The notes under the pieces were generated by a model. That model ran no database searches. It was not told the DNA's origin and saw only the letters and a list, made by a program, of their open reading frames with translations. Of a stretch of DNA of 64,000 bases, positions 45,492 to 54,468 are shown piece by piece. Origin of the DNA: CAHJXG01 sp964235485. GTDB lineage: Bacteria; Pseudomonadota; Alphaproteobacteria; Acetobacterales; Acetobacteraceae. The first letter of the stretch is position 1, and every line of letters starts with the position of its first letter. A program made the position numbers and the translations under genes. Where the stretch lies: assembly GCA_964235485.1 (NCBI GenBank), contig CAXSAZ010000022.1, positions 6,893 to 70,892 of the forward strand. The letters are read 5' to 3'.

Positions 45492-47255
45492 TCAAGCCGC
45501 CGCGAACTGCAACTCCGCCAGCCGCGCATACAACCCACCCTGCCGCACCAGCGCCTCGTGCGGCCCGGTCGCCACCACGCGCCCGGCGTCCATCACCACG
45601 ATGCGGTCCGCCCGGCGCACCGTCGCCAGCCGGTGCGCGATCACCAGCGTCGTGCGGCCCTGCGCCAGCACAGCCAGGGCCTGCTGCACCGCGGCCTCGC
45701 TTTCGGCATCCAGCGCGCTGGTCGCCTCGTCCAGCAACAGCACGGGGGCGTCGCGCAGCAGGGCGCGGGCGATGGCGACGCGCTGGCGCTGGCCGCCAGA
45801 CAGGCGGATGCCGCGCTCGCCCAAAAACGTGTCGAACCCTTGGGGCAAGTCGTCCAGGAACCCGGCCGACGCCGCCCGGGCCGCCGCACGCACGTCGGCG
45901 TCCGTCGCATCGGGACGGCCATACCGGATGTTGTCCCACACGTCCGCGCCGAAGATCACCGGGTCCTGCGACACCAAGCCGATCCGCGCACGCACGGCGC
46001 CGGGGTCGGCGTCGCGCAGGTCCACGCCGTCCAGCAACACGCGCCCGGCAGCCGGGTCGTAGAAACGGAGAAGCATCTGGAACACGGTGGTCTTGCCCGC
46101 GCCGCTCGGCCCCACCAGGGCGACGGTCTCGCCAGGTTCGACGCGGAGGCTGAACTCATCCAGCGCAGACGTGTCGGGACGGGACGGGTAGCGGAAGCAC
46201 ACGGCGTCGAACTCGACCCGGCCCTTAGCAGGCGTGGGCAAGGGCGCCGGGCGGGCCGGGGCGGCGATGCCGGGCGGCTCCGCCAGCAGCTCGGCGATGC
46301 GCCCGGCGGAGCCGGCGGCGCGCTGCACCTCGCTCCACAGCTCGCTCATGGCGGTGGCGCTGGTCGCGACCAGGATCGCGTAGAACACGAAGGCCGACAG
46401 CTCGCCGCCCGACATGCGGCCATGCACGACATCCAGCCCGCCGACCCACAAGCTCAGGGTGATCGCGCCGAAGCCCAGCACCACCACCGACAGGATCAGC
46501 GCGGCGCGCATCCGGGCGCGGCGGAGGGCGGCGCCGATGCTGTCCTCGACGCGGGCGCCGAAGCGGGCGCGGTCCACGGCCTCGTGCGTGAAGGCCTGCA
46601 CGGTGCGGAGCGCGTTCACGGTTTCCTCGGCATAGGCGCCGAGGTCGGCGATGCGGTCCTGCGCGCTGCGGGACAGCTTGCGCTCGCGCCGGCCGAACAC
46701 CACGAGCGGGAGGACGACCAGCGGCACCACGGCGATGACCAGGAGGGCGAGCTTGGTGCTGGTGACCACCAGCATCACCAAGGCGCCGGCCGCGACCACG
46801 GCGGAGCGCAGCCATTGCGAAACGGCGGCGCCGATCAAGCCCTGGAGCTGCGCGGTGTCGGTGGTGAGCCGGGTCAGCACGTCGCCGGTGCGCATGGTCT
46901 CGAAGAACGCGGGGGACAGGCGCAGCACCTGGGCGAACAAGGCGGCGCGCATGTCGGCGGCAACCCGCTCGCCGAGCCAGGCCATCAGGTAGAAGCGCAA
47001 GGAAGTGGACAGGCCAAGGGCCACGATCACCGCGAACATGGCGCCGGCGGCTTGGTTCAGGTGCGACGCGCCGTTTGCGGAGGCGAAGCCTTCGTCGATC
47101 AAGCGCCGCACCCCCTGCCCCAGCAGCAGCACCAGCCCGGCGGCCAGCGCCAGCGACACGGCCGCCGCCGCCGCCCGCCCGGCATAGGGGCGCAGGAACG
47201 GCAAAAGCAGCCGCAGGGCGGATATGTTGGGTTTGGAAGCAACGAGGACGGTCAG
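45492..47255 (-). CDS. ABC exporter, fused permease/ATPase (MsbA-like)
   Basis: About 587 residues. The membrane domain (about 15-310, six helices) is followed by the ATPase domain with Walker A GPSGAGKTT, signature RLSGGQRQRVAIARALL and Walker B VLLLDEATSALD, then the H-loop IAHRLATVRRAD. No ATG, GTG or TTG fits. The frame before LTVLVASKPN belongs to the upstream phosphoesterase gene. A CTG at 47255 overlaps that gene's TGA, with AAGGGA eight bases before it, so I propose a CTG start. It probably exports a lipid, glycan precursor or peptide. Confidence 0.85.
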   Translation of the reverse strand: MTVLVASKPNISALRLLLPFLRPYAGRAAAAAVSLALAAGLVLLLGQGVRRLIDEGFASANGASHLNQAAGAMFAVIVALGLSTSLRFYLMAWLGERVAADMRAALFAQVLRLSPAFFETMRTGDVLTRLTTDTAQLQGLIGAAVSQWLRSAVVAAGALVMLVVTSTKLALLVIAVVPLVVLPLVVFGRRERKLSRSAQDRIADLGAYAEETVNALRTVQAFTHEAVDRARFGARVEDSIGAALRRARMRAALILSVVVLGFGAITLSLWVGGLDVVHGRMSGGELSAFVFYAILVATSATAMSELWSEVQRAAGSAGRIAELLAEPPGIAAPARPAPLPTPAKGRVEFDAVCFRYPSRPDTSALDEFSLRVEPGETVALVGPSGAGKTTVFQMLLRFYDPAAGRVLLDGVDLRDADPGAVRARIGLVSQDPVIFGADVWDNIRYGRPDATDADVRAAARAASAGFLDDLPQGFDTFLGERGIRLSGGQRQRVAIARALLRDAPVLLLDEATSALDAESEAAVQQALAVLAQGRTTLVIAHRLATVRRADRIVVMDAGRVVATGPHEALVRQGGLYARLAELQFAAA

Positions 47256-47743
47256 CGTCGTGTTCCCTTCAGTTCGGCCAGCGTCACCGGCCGGAAGTCC
47301 CAGGCGTCCACGCCCACGTCGAACTGCCGGGCTTGCGGGTGCAGGCGGCCGTGGCTGTGGCCATGGAGGTTCAGCGCGCCCCGGGCCATGTCGCGCCAGG
47401 TGCGGAACGCATAATGGCACAGCACCAGGCGGGTGCCGTCCACTTCCAGTTCCATATAGGGCGCGACGCCGGCCCAGCCAGGCAGGGCCGTGACGGCGGG
47501 CGGGTCGTTGTTGCCGGTGATCAGGTGCTTGCGCCCGTGCAGGCCGTCCAGCAGCGGACCCGGCGCCTTGTGGCGCACGGCGAAGTCGCCGAGGTGCCAC
47601 ACCTCGTCGCCGGGCGCGATGGCGGCGTTCCAGCGGGCGACCATGGCCGTGTCCATCTCGGCGGCGGTCGCGAAGGGGCGGCGGTAGAAGGCGCGGGCGG
47701 CGGCGTGGCCGAAATGCGTGTCGGCGGTGAAGAACACGGCCAT
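47252..47743 (-). CDS. Metallophosphoesterase
   Basis: A 163-residue calcineurin-like phosphoesterase. Metal motifs in order are FFTADTHFGH, GDEVWHLGDFA, LITGNND and LVLCHYAF, then LNLHGHSHGR. All five are present, so the site looks complete. It is a small cytoplasmic form found beside many unrelated genes; the substrate is unknown (nucleotide or other phosphoester). The stop codon overlaps the CTG start proposed for the exporter gene. ATG 47743 is the first methionine that begins the first strand. Confidence 0.9.
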   Translation of the reverse strand: MAVFFTADTHFGHAAARAFYRRPFATAAEMDTAMVARWNAAIAPGDEVWHLGDFAVRHKAPGPLLDGLHGRKHLITGNNDPPAVTALPGWAGVAPYMELEVDGTRLVLCHYAFRTWRDMARGALNLHGHSHGRLHPQARQFDVGVDAWDFRPVTLAELKGTRR

Positions 47744-47815
47744 GCGGCGCCTCCCCGGATGTGAACGAACCGCCGTCCCCGGCGTTGGAGCGCCCGGTAT
47801 CGCATGAGGAACCCT

Positions 47816-48145
47816 ATGGCACGCATCGGCTCCGCCTTCTTCACCGTCCTGGGCGCGGCGTTCGCGGTGGCGGGCGCGGACAAGATCATCGGCAACCGCG
47901 GCTATGCCCGCATGTTCGACCACCTCGGCTGGTCCAAGACCGGGCTGCGCGGCGTGGCGATGGCGGAGATGCTGGGCGGCGCGCTGCTCGCGGCCGGATC
48001 GACCCGGCGGCTCGGCGGTGCCATCGCGGCGGCGACCTCGGCCACCGTGCTGGCGAGCGAGGTACGGCGCGGCGACAAGGAGCTTGCGGTGCCACGCGGC
48101 TTGCTGATGGCGGCGGCGCTGTGGGCGTTGTTCGCGCGGCGCTGA
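47816..48145 (+). CDS. Small membrane protein, possibly DoxX-like
   Basis: A 109-residue hydrophobic protein with about four membrane segments and GVAMAEMLGGALLAAG in the middle, a DoxX-like feature. The first helix begins ARIGSAFFTVLGAAFAVAG. A GAGGAA lies just before ATG 47816; ATG 47804 is an alternative. Its stop abuts the stop of the convergent zinc peptidase gene. Function unknown; the DoxX comparison is tentative. Confidence 0.65.
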   Translation: MARIGSAFFTVLGAAFAVAGADKIIGNRGYARMFDHLGWSKTGLRGVAMAEMLGGALLAAGSTRRLGGAIAAATSATVLASEVRRGDKELAVPRGLLMAAALWALFARR

Positions 48146-49015
48146 TTACTGCTGGAAGGTGTTGCAGCCGGCGACCGTGCCGGTTCGCAGCCCGTTGGCG
48201 AGCCAGCGCACCCGCTGCGCCGCCGAGCCGTGGGTGAAGCTGTCCCGCACCACGGCGCGGCCGGCGGCCTGGCTGATCCGGTCGTCGCCGATGGCGGTGG
48301 CGGTGGCGACTGCTTGCTGCAGGTCGTTGTCGTCGATGTTGCGGTGGCGCTGGTTCATCCAGTTCGCCCACACGCCGGCCAGACAGTCGGCCATCAACTC
48401 CGTCCGCACTGACAGGTCATTGGCGGCGGCGCGGTCCCCTTCCCCCCGCGCTTGGCGCTGCGCTGATTGCACCTTGGGCAAGAGACCCAGCAGGTTCTGG
48501 ACGTGGTGCCCGACCTCGTGCGCGATGACGTAGGCGTAGGCGAAGTCGCCGCCCCCGCCCATGCGGCGCTGCATGTCCTGGAAGAACGAGGTGTCGAGGT
48601 AGAGCTTGCGGTCGAGCGGGCAATAGAACGGCCCCATGGAGGACTCGGCGGAGCCGCAGCCGGACGAGGTGACGCCGGAGAACAGCACCAGCACCGGGCG
48701 CTCGTAGGGGCGACCGGTTTCGCGGGGCAGGATTTGCGACCACACGTCCTCGGTTTCGCCGAGCACGCGGGACACGAAGCGGCCCACCTCGTCGTCGGGC
48801 ACGCCGCGGCGGCCGGCTTGGCCTCCGGTCGCGACGGGCGCGGTGCCCGCCACCTGCTCGGCGCCGTTGATCAGCACGGCCGGGTTGACGCCGAAGACCC
48901 AGCCGATCAGGCTCAGCACCACCACGGCGCCGACGCCCAGGCCACCGGTGGCGACGCCGCCCATGCCGCGGCGGTCCTCGATGTTGCTGCTTTGCCGGAG
49001 GTCGTCGTCGCGCAT
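48146..49015 (-). CDS. Neutral zinc metallopeptidase (YpfJ family)
   Basis: A 289-residue protein. It starts MRDDDLRQSSNIEDRRGMG, then one membrane segment (about residues 25-48). The domain has CGSAESSMGPFYCPLDRKLYLDTSFF and AYVIAHEVGHHVQNLLG with the HExxH zinc site, then LSVRTELMADCLAGVWA. This is the complete YpfJ pattern. It sits eight bases downstream of the FrhB-like gene. It is probably an inner-membrane-anchored protease; its target is unknown. Confidence 0.93.
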   Translation of the reverse strand: MRDDDLRQSSNIEDRRGMGGVATGGLGVGAVVVLSLIGWVFGVNPAVLINGAEQVAGTAPVATGGQAGRRGVPDDEVGRFVSRVLGETEDVWSQILPRETGRPYERPVLVLFSGVTSSGCGSAESSMGPFYCPLDRKLYLDTSFFQDMQRRMGGGGDFAYAYVIAHEVGHHVQNLLGLLPKVQSAQRQARGEGDRAAANDLSVRTELMADCLAGVWANWMNQRHRNIDDNDLQQAVATATAIGDDRISQAAGRAVVRDSFTHGSAAQRVRWLANGLRTGTVAGCNTFQQ

Positions 49016-49023
49016 GGGCAATC

Positions 49024-50316
49024 CTACTTGGGCTGCTCCCATGACGCGCGGCGGGGCGCTTCGTTCCCGGAAGCGTGCGGCAACTCGTCCGGGGCAGGCA
49101 CGAGGCCGTAGGGCGCCACCAGGTCCCAAACGTGCCGGGGCACCATGCTGCGCAGCCGGCGGGGGTGCTGGCGGCGGAGGTGCAGCACGGTTTCCGCCGC
49201 CTTCATCTCGACCCGGGCACGGGCGAACTCCAGGCCGCGCGGCCCGACGCGCGGCATCAGCCAGCCCATCAGCGGGCGCAGCCACCCCGGCATCGCCCGC
49301 ACCGGCAGGCCGCCCGCGGCAAGCGCCACGTTCTTGATGAACCCGCGCACCGCCCCCTGCCGCCGCCCGGCGCTGCCGAGGGGAGCCGTGCGCAGCTCGT
49401 CGCCCAGAAGGGCCAGCAGGTCCTCCCCGCGCTCGTTGCGGACCAGCAGCCATTGCTCGCCGGAGCCTGCCATGTAGCCCACGGTGATGTCGGCCAGGAC
49501 GTTGGTGTAATCGACGCAAGTGCGGCAGGTCAGCGGGAAGAAGTCAGGGGGCAGCTTGCTGATCGGCAACCGCAAAAACGGGATCGCCCGGCGGCGCCCG
49601 TCGCGGAAGCGCAGCTCCACATGGTAGTCGGCGCGGAATTCCAGGTACGTGATGCTGCCGGGGTCGTCGGACAGCAGGGACAGGAACTGGTGGAAGTTTT
49701 CGGTCGTCGTGTTGTCGGAGCAGGGGGTGCCGATTACGAACACGCGCTCGAAGCCGAGCCGGTGTTCGAGGGCGCGCAGGGCATGGACCTGGCACGGGAT
49801 GCCGATCACGGCGACCCGGCGGTGGCCGGCCGCCCGCGCTGGCTCCAGCAGCGCGAGCAGCGGCGCGTAGCCCATCCTCATGCCCCGGCACTGCGCCATG
49901 CCGGCGGCCTCCGTCACCAGCACGGGGACCGGGCGCCACGGGTCGTCCGGGTGGGGCGCCATCGTGAGCACGGCATCGACGGCCCCGGTTTCCAGCAGGC
50001 GCTCGGCGATGCGGGTGGTGATGCCGGTCCATTGCGCGCCGGGCCGCGGAGGTGACAGGGAGGCGCGCACCATGCGTCGGTGCGGGCCGAAGAACAGTTC
50101 GTCCGGGCGGGCGGGATCGCGGGCGCGGCCGTGCACGCGGGATTCGAGGCCGGGGTAGTCGGGGGCGATGAACTGGCAGGCGGCGCCGCAATCGCCGGGG
50201 GTGCTGCTGCGGGACACGCCGCAATCCGTGCACAGGCCGCGCGGAACCGGGTCGGCGACCGGGGGCGCCCAAACCGGCGGCGCGGACGCTTGCGGCGCAG
50301 CCCGGGCAGCGGTCAT
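49024..50316 (-). CDS. Coenzyme F420 hydrogenase beta-subunit-like (FrhB family) iron-sulfur flavoprotein
   Basis: A 430-residue protein. An N-terminal cysteine cluster (GLCTDCGV ... GDCGAACQF, residues about 27-48) is followed by the FrhB N-domain (WTGITTRIAERLLETGAVDAVLT). The C-domain has GIPCQVHALRALE, GTPCSDNTTTENF and FPLTCRTCVDYTNVLADITVGY. Relatives include F420 hydrogenase subunits, BciB 8-vinyl reductases and hydroxymethyl chlorophyll reductases. In a possible phototroph of this group BciB-like function is conceivable, but no pigment genes are near. The start overlaps the upstream gene by four bases. Confidence 0.8.
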   Translation of the reverse strand: MTAARAAPQASAPPVWAPPVADPVPRGLCTDCGVSRSSTPGDCGAACQFIAPDYPGLESRVHGRARDPARPDELFFGPHRRMVRASLSPPRPGAQWTGITTRIAERLLETGAVDAVLTMAPHPDDPWRPVPVLVTEAAGMAQCRGMRMGYAPLLALLEPARAAGHRRVAVIGIPCQVHALRALEHRLGFERVFVIGTPCSDNTTTENFHQFLSLLSDDPGSITYLEFRADYHVELRFRDGRRRAIPFLRLPISKLPPDFFPLTCRTCVDYTNVLADITVGYMAGSGEQWLLVRNERGEDLLALLGDELRTAPLGSAGRRQGAVRGFIKNVALAAGGLPVRAMPGWLRPLMGWLMPRVGPRGLEFARARVEMKAAETVLHLRRQHPRRLRSMVPRHVWDLVAPYGLVPAPDELPHASGNEAPRRASWEQPK

Positions 50317-50906
50317 GGCAGGGGCTTCACCCCGTTCTTCTCGGCCTGCACGGATACGGCGGTCAGGCGGTCGTCGCCGTCCTGGGTGGCGCGCACCGTG
50401 ACGGCGGCGCCCGGCACCAGCAGGCTGCGGTCGCCCGGCAGCAGGCCAACCACGCGCACGTCGGGCGCGACCTCGATCTGCTGCTCGCCGCCGGGGTAGC
50501 GGAGGCGCAGGGTGCGGCCGTCTGGGGCGGCGGCGATGCCGTCCACGGTGGCGTTGGTCATGGTCTGCTCCGGCGCGTCCATGGGGCGGTGGCCTTCGCC
50601 GGTGCCGCGCATGGATTCGGGGAAGATGTGCACCTCCAGCGCGTGCAGCTTGCCGTCGCGGCCGCGCCGGGCGGCGGAGCCGACGAACTCGCCGGGCTGG
50701 ATGCTGGCCAGGGTGCGCTCCTCGACGGCGCCGATGCGGACGCCGGGCGGGAGGAGGATGTCGAGCGCGTCGCCGTCGTCCGTGCGGACCGCGAGGCGGT
50801 CGTTGGCCAGCGCGGTGATCGTGCCGTTGATGCGGACGGGGGTGCCTTGCGCGGCGGCGGCAAGCGGCAGCAGGGTGGCGAGGAGGACGGCGGGCAGTCT
50901 TGGCAT
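50313..50906 (-). CDS. Exported protein with repeated OB-like (DUF5666-type) domains
   Basis: A 197-residue exported protein (signal MPRLPAVLLATLLPLAAAAQG). Two similar beta-rich halves follow: GTITALANDRLAVRTDDGDALDI with GVRIGAVEERTLASIQPGEFVG, and the second VDGIAAAPDGRTLRLRYPGGEQQIEV with RVVGLLPGDRSLLVPGAAV. This resembles DUF5666-type repeats. Annotation pipelines often mislabel such proteins as metal ABC components, but no transport motif is visible. It overlaps the FrhB-like gene by four bases and may be a periplasmic partner. Confidence 0.7.
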   Translation of the reverse strand: MPRLPAVLLATLLPLAAAAQGTPVRINGTITALANDRLAVRTDDGDALDILLPPGVRIGAVEERTLASIQPGEFVGSAARRGRDGKLHALEVHIFPESMRGTGEGHRPMDAPEQTMTNATVDGIAAAPDGRTLRLRYPGGEQQIEVAPDVRVVGLLPGDRSLLVPGAAVTVRATQDGDDRLTAVSVQAEKNGVKPLP

Positions 50907-51057
50907 GGGGAGCTTTCGCGGGTGGAGTGGTGCAAGCGTTCAGTATCAGCCCATTGAAGTCAAGCACCACTCACACATGCAGCCGCTGCGAGCCATATCG
51001 GATTTTCTCCGCAATCATGCCAGAATGGCTGAATTTCCTGTCAAGGTTCAGAAATTC

Positions 51058-51915
51058 ATGTTCGTTGAAGTAAACGGCGCCAAGCTTTACTTCGATGTCG
51101 AGGGTCTTGGCCTCGTGCCGGACGGCTTGGCCATGCGGGTAAAGCCGACCCTGCTCCTGCTGCACGGCGGCCCAGGCTCCGACCACACGGGTTACAAGCC
51201 GGCCTTCTCGGCGCTTTCCGATATCGTCCAAATCATCTACCTCGATCATCGGGGAAACGGGCGGAGTTCCGGCGATGATCCCGCCACATGGAGCCTCGCT
51301 CAATGGGGGGACGATGTGCGGGGGTTCTGCGACGCCTTGGGCATCGAGAAGCCCATCGTTTTCGGAGCCTCCTTTGGCGGCTTCGTCGCCCAGTCCTATG
51401 CGACCCGCCACCCCGGGCACCCGGCCAAGCTCATCCTGGCCAGCACCGCCGCCAAGGTAGATTTCCCGACCATTTTCGACGCATTCGGACGCTTGGGAGG
51501 GCCGGAAGCCCGGCAGGTTGCAGAAGCCTACTGGCTTGCCCCCAGTTCTGAAGCGCGTCGGCGCTACCGCGATGTTTGCGTGCCGCTCTACCGGGCGCGT
51601 CCGCCCGGTGACGGCCGCATGTTGAGCCGTGCCATCATCCGCGACGCCGTAGCAATCCATTTCAACGGACCCGCGAACGAGCAGGGGCGCATGGATTTCC
51701 GACAAGCCTTGGGCATGGTTCAATGCCCTGTGTTGCTGATGACCGGGGATCGCGACCCGATCACCCCAACCGTGCTCAGCGAGGAAATCGCCCGGTGCCT
51801 TCCAGGGCACCTGGTGCGCTTCGAGCGGTTTGCTGAATGCGGGCATATGGTTCAGGCAGACGATCCGGAGCGTGCCTTTGCAGTGCTGCGAGACTTCATC
51901 ACCGATAGCCCGTAA
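51058..51915 (+). CDS. Alpha/beta hydrolase, prolyl iminopeptidase-like
   Basis: A 285-residue alpha/beta hydrolase. The oxyanion block is LLLLHGGPGSDH, followed by YLDHRGNGRSSGDDPATW. The nucleophile elbow is FGASFGGFVAQSYA and the acid region VLLMTGDRDPITP. The catalytic His is near the end in ECGHMVQADDP. HGGPG and DHRGNGRS are typical of prolyl iminopeptidases and related lactonases. Codon choice is less GC-biased than in neighbours, hinting at transfer. ATGs at 50978 and 51025 are in-frame alternatives. Confidence 0.85.
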   Translation: MFVEVNGAKLYFDVEGLGLVPDGLAMRVKPTLLLLHGGPGSDHTGYKPAFSALSDIVQIIYLDHRGNGRSSGDDPATWSLAQWGDDVRGFCDALGIEKPIVFGASFGGFVAQSYATRHPGHPAKLILASTAAKVDFPTIFDAFGRLGGPEARQVAEAYWLAPSSEARRRYRDVCVPLYRARPPGDGRMLSRAIIRDAVAIHFNGPANEQGRMDFRQALGMVQCPVLLMTGDRDPITPTVLSEEIARCLPGHLVRFERFAECGHMVQADDPERAFAVLRDFITDSP

Positions 51916-52018
51916 GCCTCCGAACGACCGATGTCCTTCCCACCACGCTGCGACTTCGGACCCACGTTGAAGAACCGCCGCCCCGGCACTTTCGAGGCCG
52001 TTCTCGGCGCAGTCCGCC

Positions 52019-52042
52019 CGGCGCATTATCCGGCGCATTATC
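52019..52042. repeat. Tandem 12-bp repeat between convergent genes
   Basis: CGGCGCATTATC is present twice head to tail (52019-52030 and 52031-52042), running into the end of the minus-strand gene. The rest of the 122-base convergent gap shows no gene. Confidence 0.5.
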
Positions 52043-54362
52043 CGGACGCTGACGGCACAGCGCCCAAGCGGAACGCAAAAGGGTCCGGCGTGTTGGGCGA
52101 CAGCATCGGCAAGCACACGCCGTCCGCGTAGCGCACCGACAGCAGGCGGGGCGCACCGTCCAGGAAGGCCGGGGGGATTACGAAGCCGAAGCCCGCGGTC
52201 GCAGTGCCGAGGCCGGCGGCCAGCAAGTCCGGGCGCGGCATGTCGCAGGCCGCGCGGCCGACCACCGCGCCGTCGATCACGATGTCCAGCACCACCGGAT
52301 GCTCATCCTCCCAGATGGCCCAGCCGCGCACGGCGAAATCCACGAGGTCCACGCTGCCGCGGCGCTGGCCGGGCCGCCGGGCAAGCGCCGCCATTGCCTC
52401 CGGCGGGCCGTCGAGGGCGGCGAGAAAGGCGCGGACCTCCTCGCGCATGGCGTCCGGGTCGAAGGCGAAGTTGCGGTAGCTCGGATGGTCAAACGGCACC
52501 AGCATGGGCGCATCGGGACGGTCCTGCACCGCGTCGGCGGTCACAAAGGCCAGCGGCGCGGGGTCGGCCATGTAGGCGGCGGCGTCGTAAAGGCCGAGGT
52601 CGCCCTTGTTCTCCAGGTTCCAGCGGCTGGTGACGACCAGGCCGGGCGCGTTCGCCGCCCAGCGATACTTGGCCAGCCCCGCGCCCCAAAGCGCCACGAA
52701 GCCGTCGCAACGCTGCGCCCAGGCGAGGCTCACGGCCAAGGGTTCGCCCAGGGTGTCCAGCAGCGTGACCGGCTGCCCGGCGAAGCGTCCGCGCAGGGCG
52801 GCGACGACGGCGCGCTCCACGGCCAAAGGAGACTGGCTGGCGACGTTCTCGCGGTGGCTACTGATGGTCTCGTCGCTGCGCGCGCCGCCGCGGGCGTTGT
52901 GGCCGTCGAACACGACCGTGACCGGCGGGGCGGCGCGGGGCGGCGCGGGAGACTTGCCGCCGGGCGGCGCGAAAGCCTTGCCGCCGGGCGGCGCGGGAGA
53001 CTTGCTGCCGGGCCAGCGGATCGCCTCCTCGACCACCAGGGCGCACAGGCCCTCAAGGTCGGTCGCCGTGCGGTTCTCGACGCGCAGGCCGACCAGGATG
53101 GTCCGTCCCGGGGCGGCGCCGTCCCGGGGCGGCAGGGCCGGGGCGCCGCGGGCGGCATGGGCCATCACCCGGCGCCGCAGCTCCGCGCCGATGCGCTCCC
53201 GGGTCGCGCGGAACAGGATCAGGCGGTTCTCATAGGCGTGGGCGATCAGCGCGCGCTGATCGGCGAAGCCGCGGCGGACCCGGCCGGCGATCTCGGGGTA
53301 GAGGGCGTCGATGGGACCGTAGAACTCGATCTCGTTGCCGGGCTGGCCGGGGACCAGCCATTCCGGCAGGCGGTCCGGCGGCAGCGCCGCGACCAGCGCG
53401 TCGATGGCGGTCAGCTCGTTCCAAAGCTGGTGGCCGAGGTGGGCGCTGCCGCCGCCACGCAGGAATGTGGCGAAGCGGGCGGGCACGGCCGGCAGCGCGC
53501 GGCCGGCAAGTAGGCTGCTGGCGAAGTAGGCGAGGTGGTGCAGCACGTAGCGGCCGAGCGCCGGGGCGTGCTGCAGCATCATGCGCTTCTGGTCGCCGCC
53601 CCGGCAAAGGGCGACGCCGTGCGCCGGGACCCAAAGGCCGGCCACGCGCGACACGTGCTCGGTCGCCAGCACGAACACGTCGAGGCCGCTCGACCAGTCG
53701 GCGAAGCGGAACAGGCTGTTGAAATCGTCCAGCGTGAAGGCGCCGGTGCAGGGCATGTCCGCCCCGCCCGTCGGCGACGGCCAAACGAGCGCGCCGTCCC
53801 GCATGGCGGCGGTGAAGCGGTCCTGCAGATCGACGGACAAGGCCCGGCGCAAGGTGGCCGGGTCGGCCCCGAATGACGAAGCATGGGGCGGCAAGGCGGC
53901 GCCGGGCGCGTCGATGTCGCACAAGGCGGGATCCGGCAGCGCCTCCGCTTGCAGCGCGGAGGCGACGGCGTCGCGCAGCCCCGGGCCGAGGCGCAGGAAC
54001 TCGTGCAGGGCCGCCTCGGACGCGGGAGGGAGCCGGACCGGGTAAGTCGGCAGCAGCGTGTCGCGCAGCGCCGTGAGGGCCGGGCGGAACGCCGTGCGCA
54101 GGGCGGCGCGGGTGTCGTCCGGCCACGGTTCCATGGTGTTGGACTGCTGCCCGGCGCCGTTGAAGAACCATTCCGCCCGCTCGCCCGCGTCGTGCAGCAG
54201 CTCGAGAATGGTGAAGCCATCGGCAACCACCGCGTGCAACGCTTGCCAGTGCTGCCCGAGAGTTGGCGCGTCTGGCAGGCTGACCTGCGCGATTGGCACA
54301 ATCTTAAATCCAGGTTGCGGATCGTGTTGCAACTTTGGGTCGATGATTTCGCTTGCTTGCAC
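52038..54362 (-). CDS. Large glycan-region protein, unknown, with domain shared with 61585-63819
   Basis: A 774-residue cytoplasmic protein that I cannot assign. Residues about 300-320 (GGSAHLGHQLWN) and 420-435 (ILVGLRVENRT) are matched in order by the protein at 61585-63819. So are 480-490 (VTVVFDGHNA) and 553-575 (GFVALWGAGLAKYRWAANAPG), so a common domain is clear. The last ~100 residues (RGWAIWEDEHPVVLDIVIDG, then ADGVCLP) look like the beta modules that end glycosyltransferases in related bacteria. An in-frame 24-base repeat inserts three KSPAPPGG-like units at 452-475. The GT61-like fold is a guess. Confidence 0.7.
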   Translation of the reverse strand: MQASEIIDPKLQHDPQPGFKIVPIAQVSLPDAPTLGQHWQALHAVVADGFTILELLHDAGERAEWFFNGAGQQSNTMEPWPDDTRAALRTAFRPALTALRDTLLPTYPVRLPPASEAALHEFLRLGPGLRDAVASALQAEALPDPALCDIDAPGAALPPHASSFGADPATLRRALSVDLQDRFTAAMRDGALVWPSPTGGADMPCTGAFTLDDFNSLFRFADWSSGLDVFVLATEHVSRVAGLWVPAHGVALCRGGDQKRMMLQHAPALGRYVLHHLAYFASSLLAGRALPAVPARFATFLRGGGSAHLGHQLWNELTAIDALVAALPPDRLPEWLVPGQPGNEIEFYGPIDALYPEIAGRVRRGFADQRALIAHAYENRLILFRATRERIGAELRRRVMAHAARGAPALPPRDGAAPGRTILVGLRVENRTATDLEGLCALVVEEAIRWPGSKSPAPPGGKAFAPPGGKSPAPPRAAPPVTVVFDGHNARGGARSDETISSHRENVASQSPLAVERAVVAALRGRFAGQPVTLLDTLGEPLAVSLAWAQRCDGFVALWGAGLAKYRWAANAPGLVVTSRWNLENKGDLGLYDAAAYMADPAPLAFVTADAVQDRPDAPMLVPFDHPSYRNFAFDPDAMREEVRAFLAALDGPPEAMAALARRPGQRRGSVDLVDFAVRGWAIWEDEHPVVLDIVIDGAVVGRAACDMPRPDLLAAGLGTATAGFGFVIPPAFLDGAPRLLSVRYADGVCLPMLSPNTPDPFAFRLGAVPSASG
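52941..53012. repeat. Three-copy 24-bp in-frame minisatellite
   Basis: Three tandem 24-base units (52941-52964, 52965-52988, 52989-53012) with 2 to 5 differences. They encode GSKSPAPP, GGKAFAPP and GGKSPAPP in the 774-residue protein and are inserted where the paralogue has only a short loop before its VVIDG strand. Each unit contains the near-palindrome GCCGCCGGGCGGC. Confidence 0.7.
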
Positions 54363-54468
54363 CGAACGGCTCCTGCAACCTTCTCAGTGCGTAATGCCAG
54401 GGTTAGCGGCATGAGCGCAATCGGCGACACGGCCCGGCTTCGGGCCATTCAACGGGACGGAGGCGTGC

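Noticed and set aside
44586..47414. A 942-codon open frame on the plus strand
   Set aside because: It overlaps the TonB receptor in another frame and lies antisense to the ABC exporter. The composition is low-complexity Gln/Arg/His.
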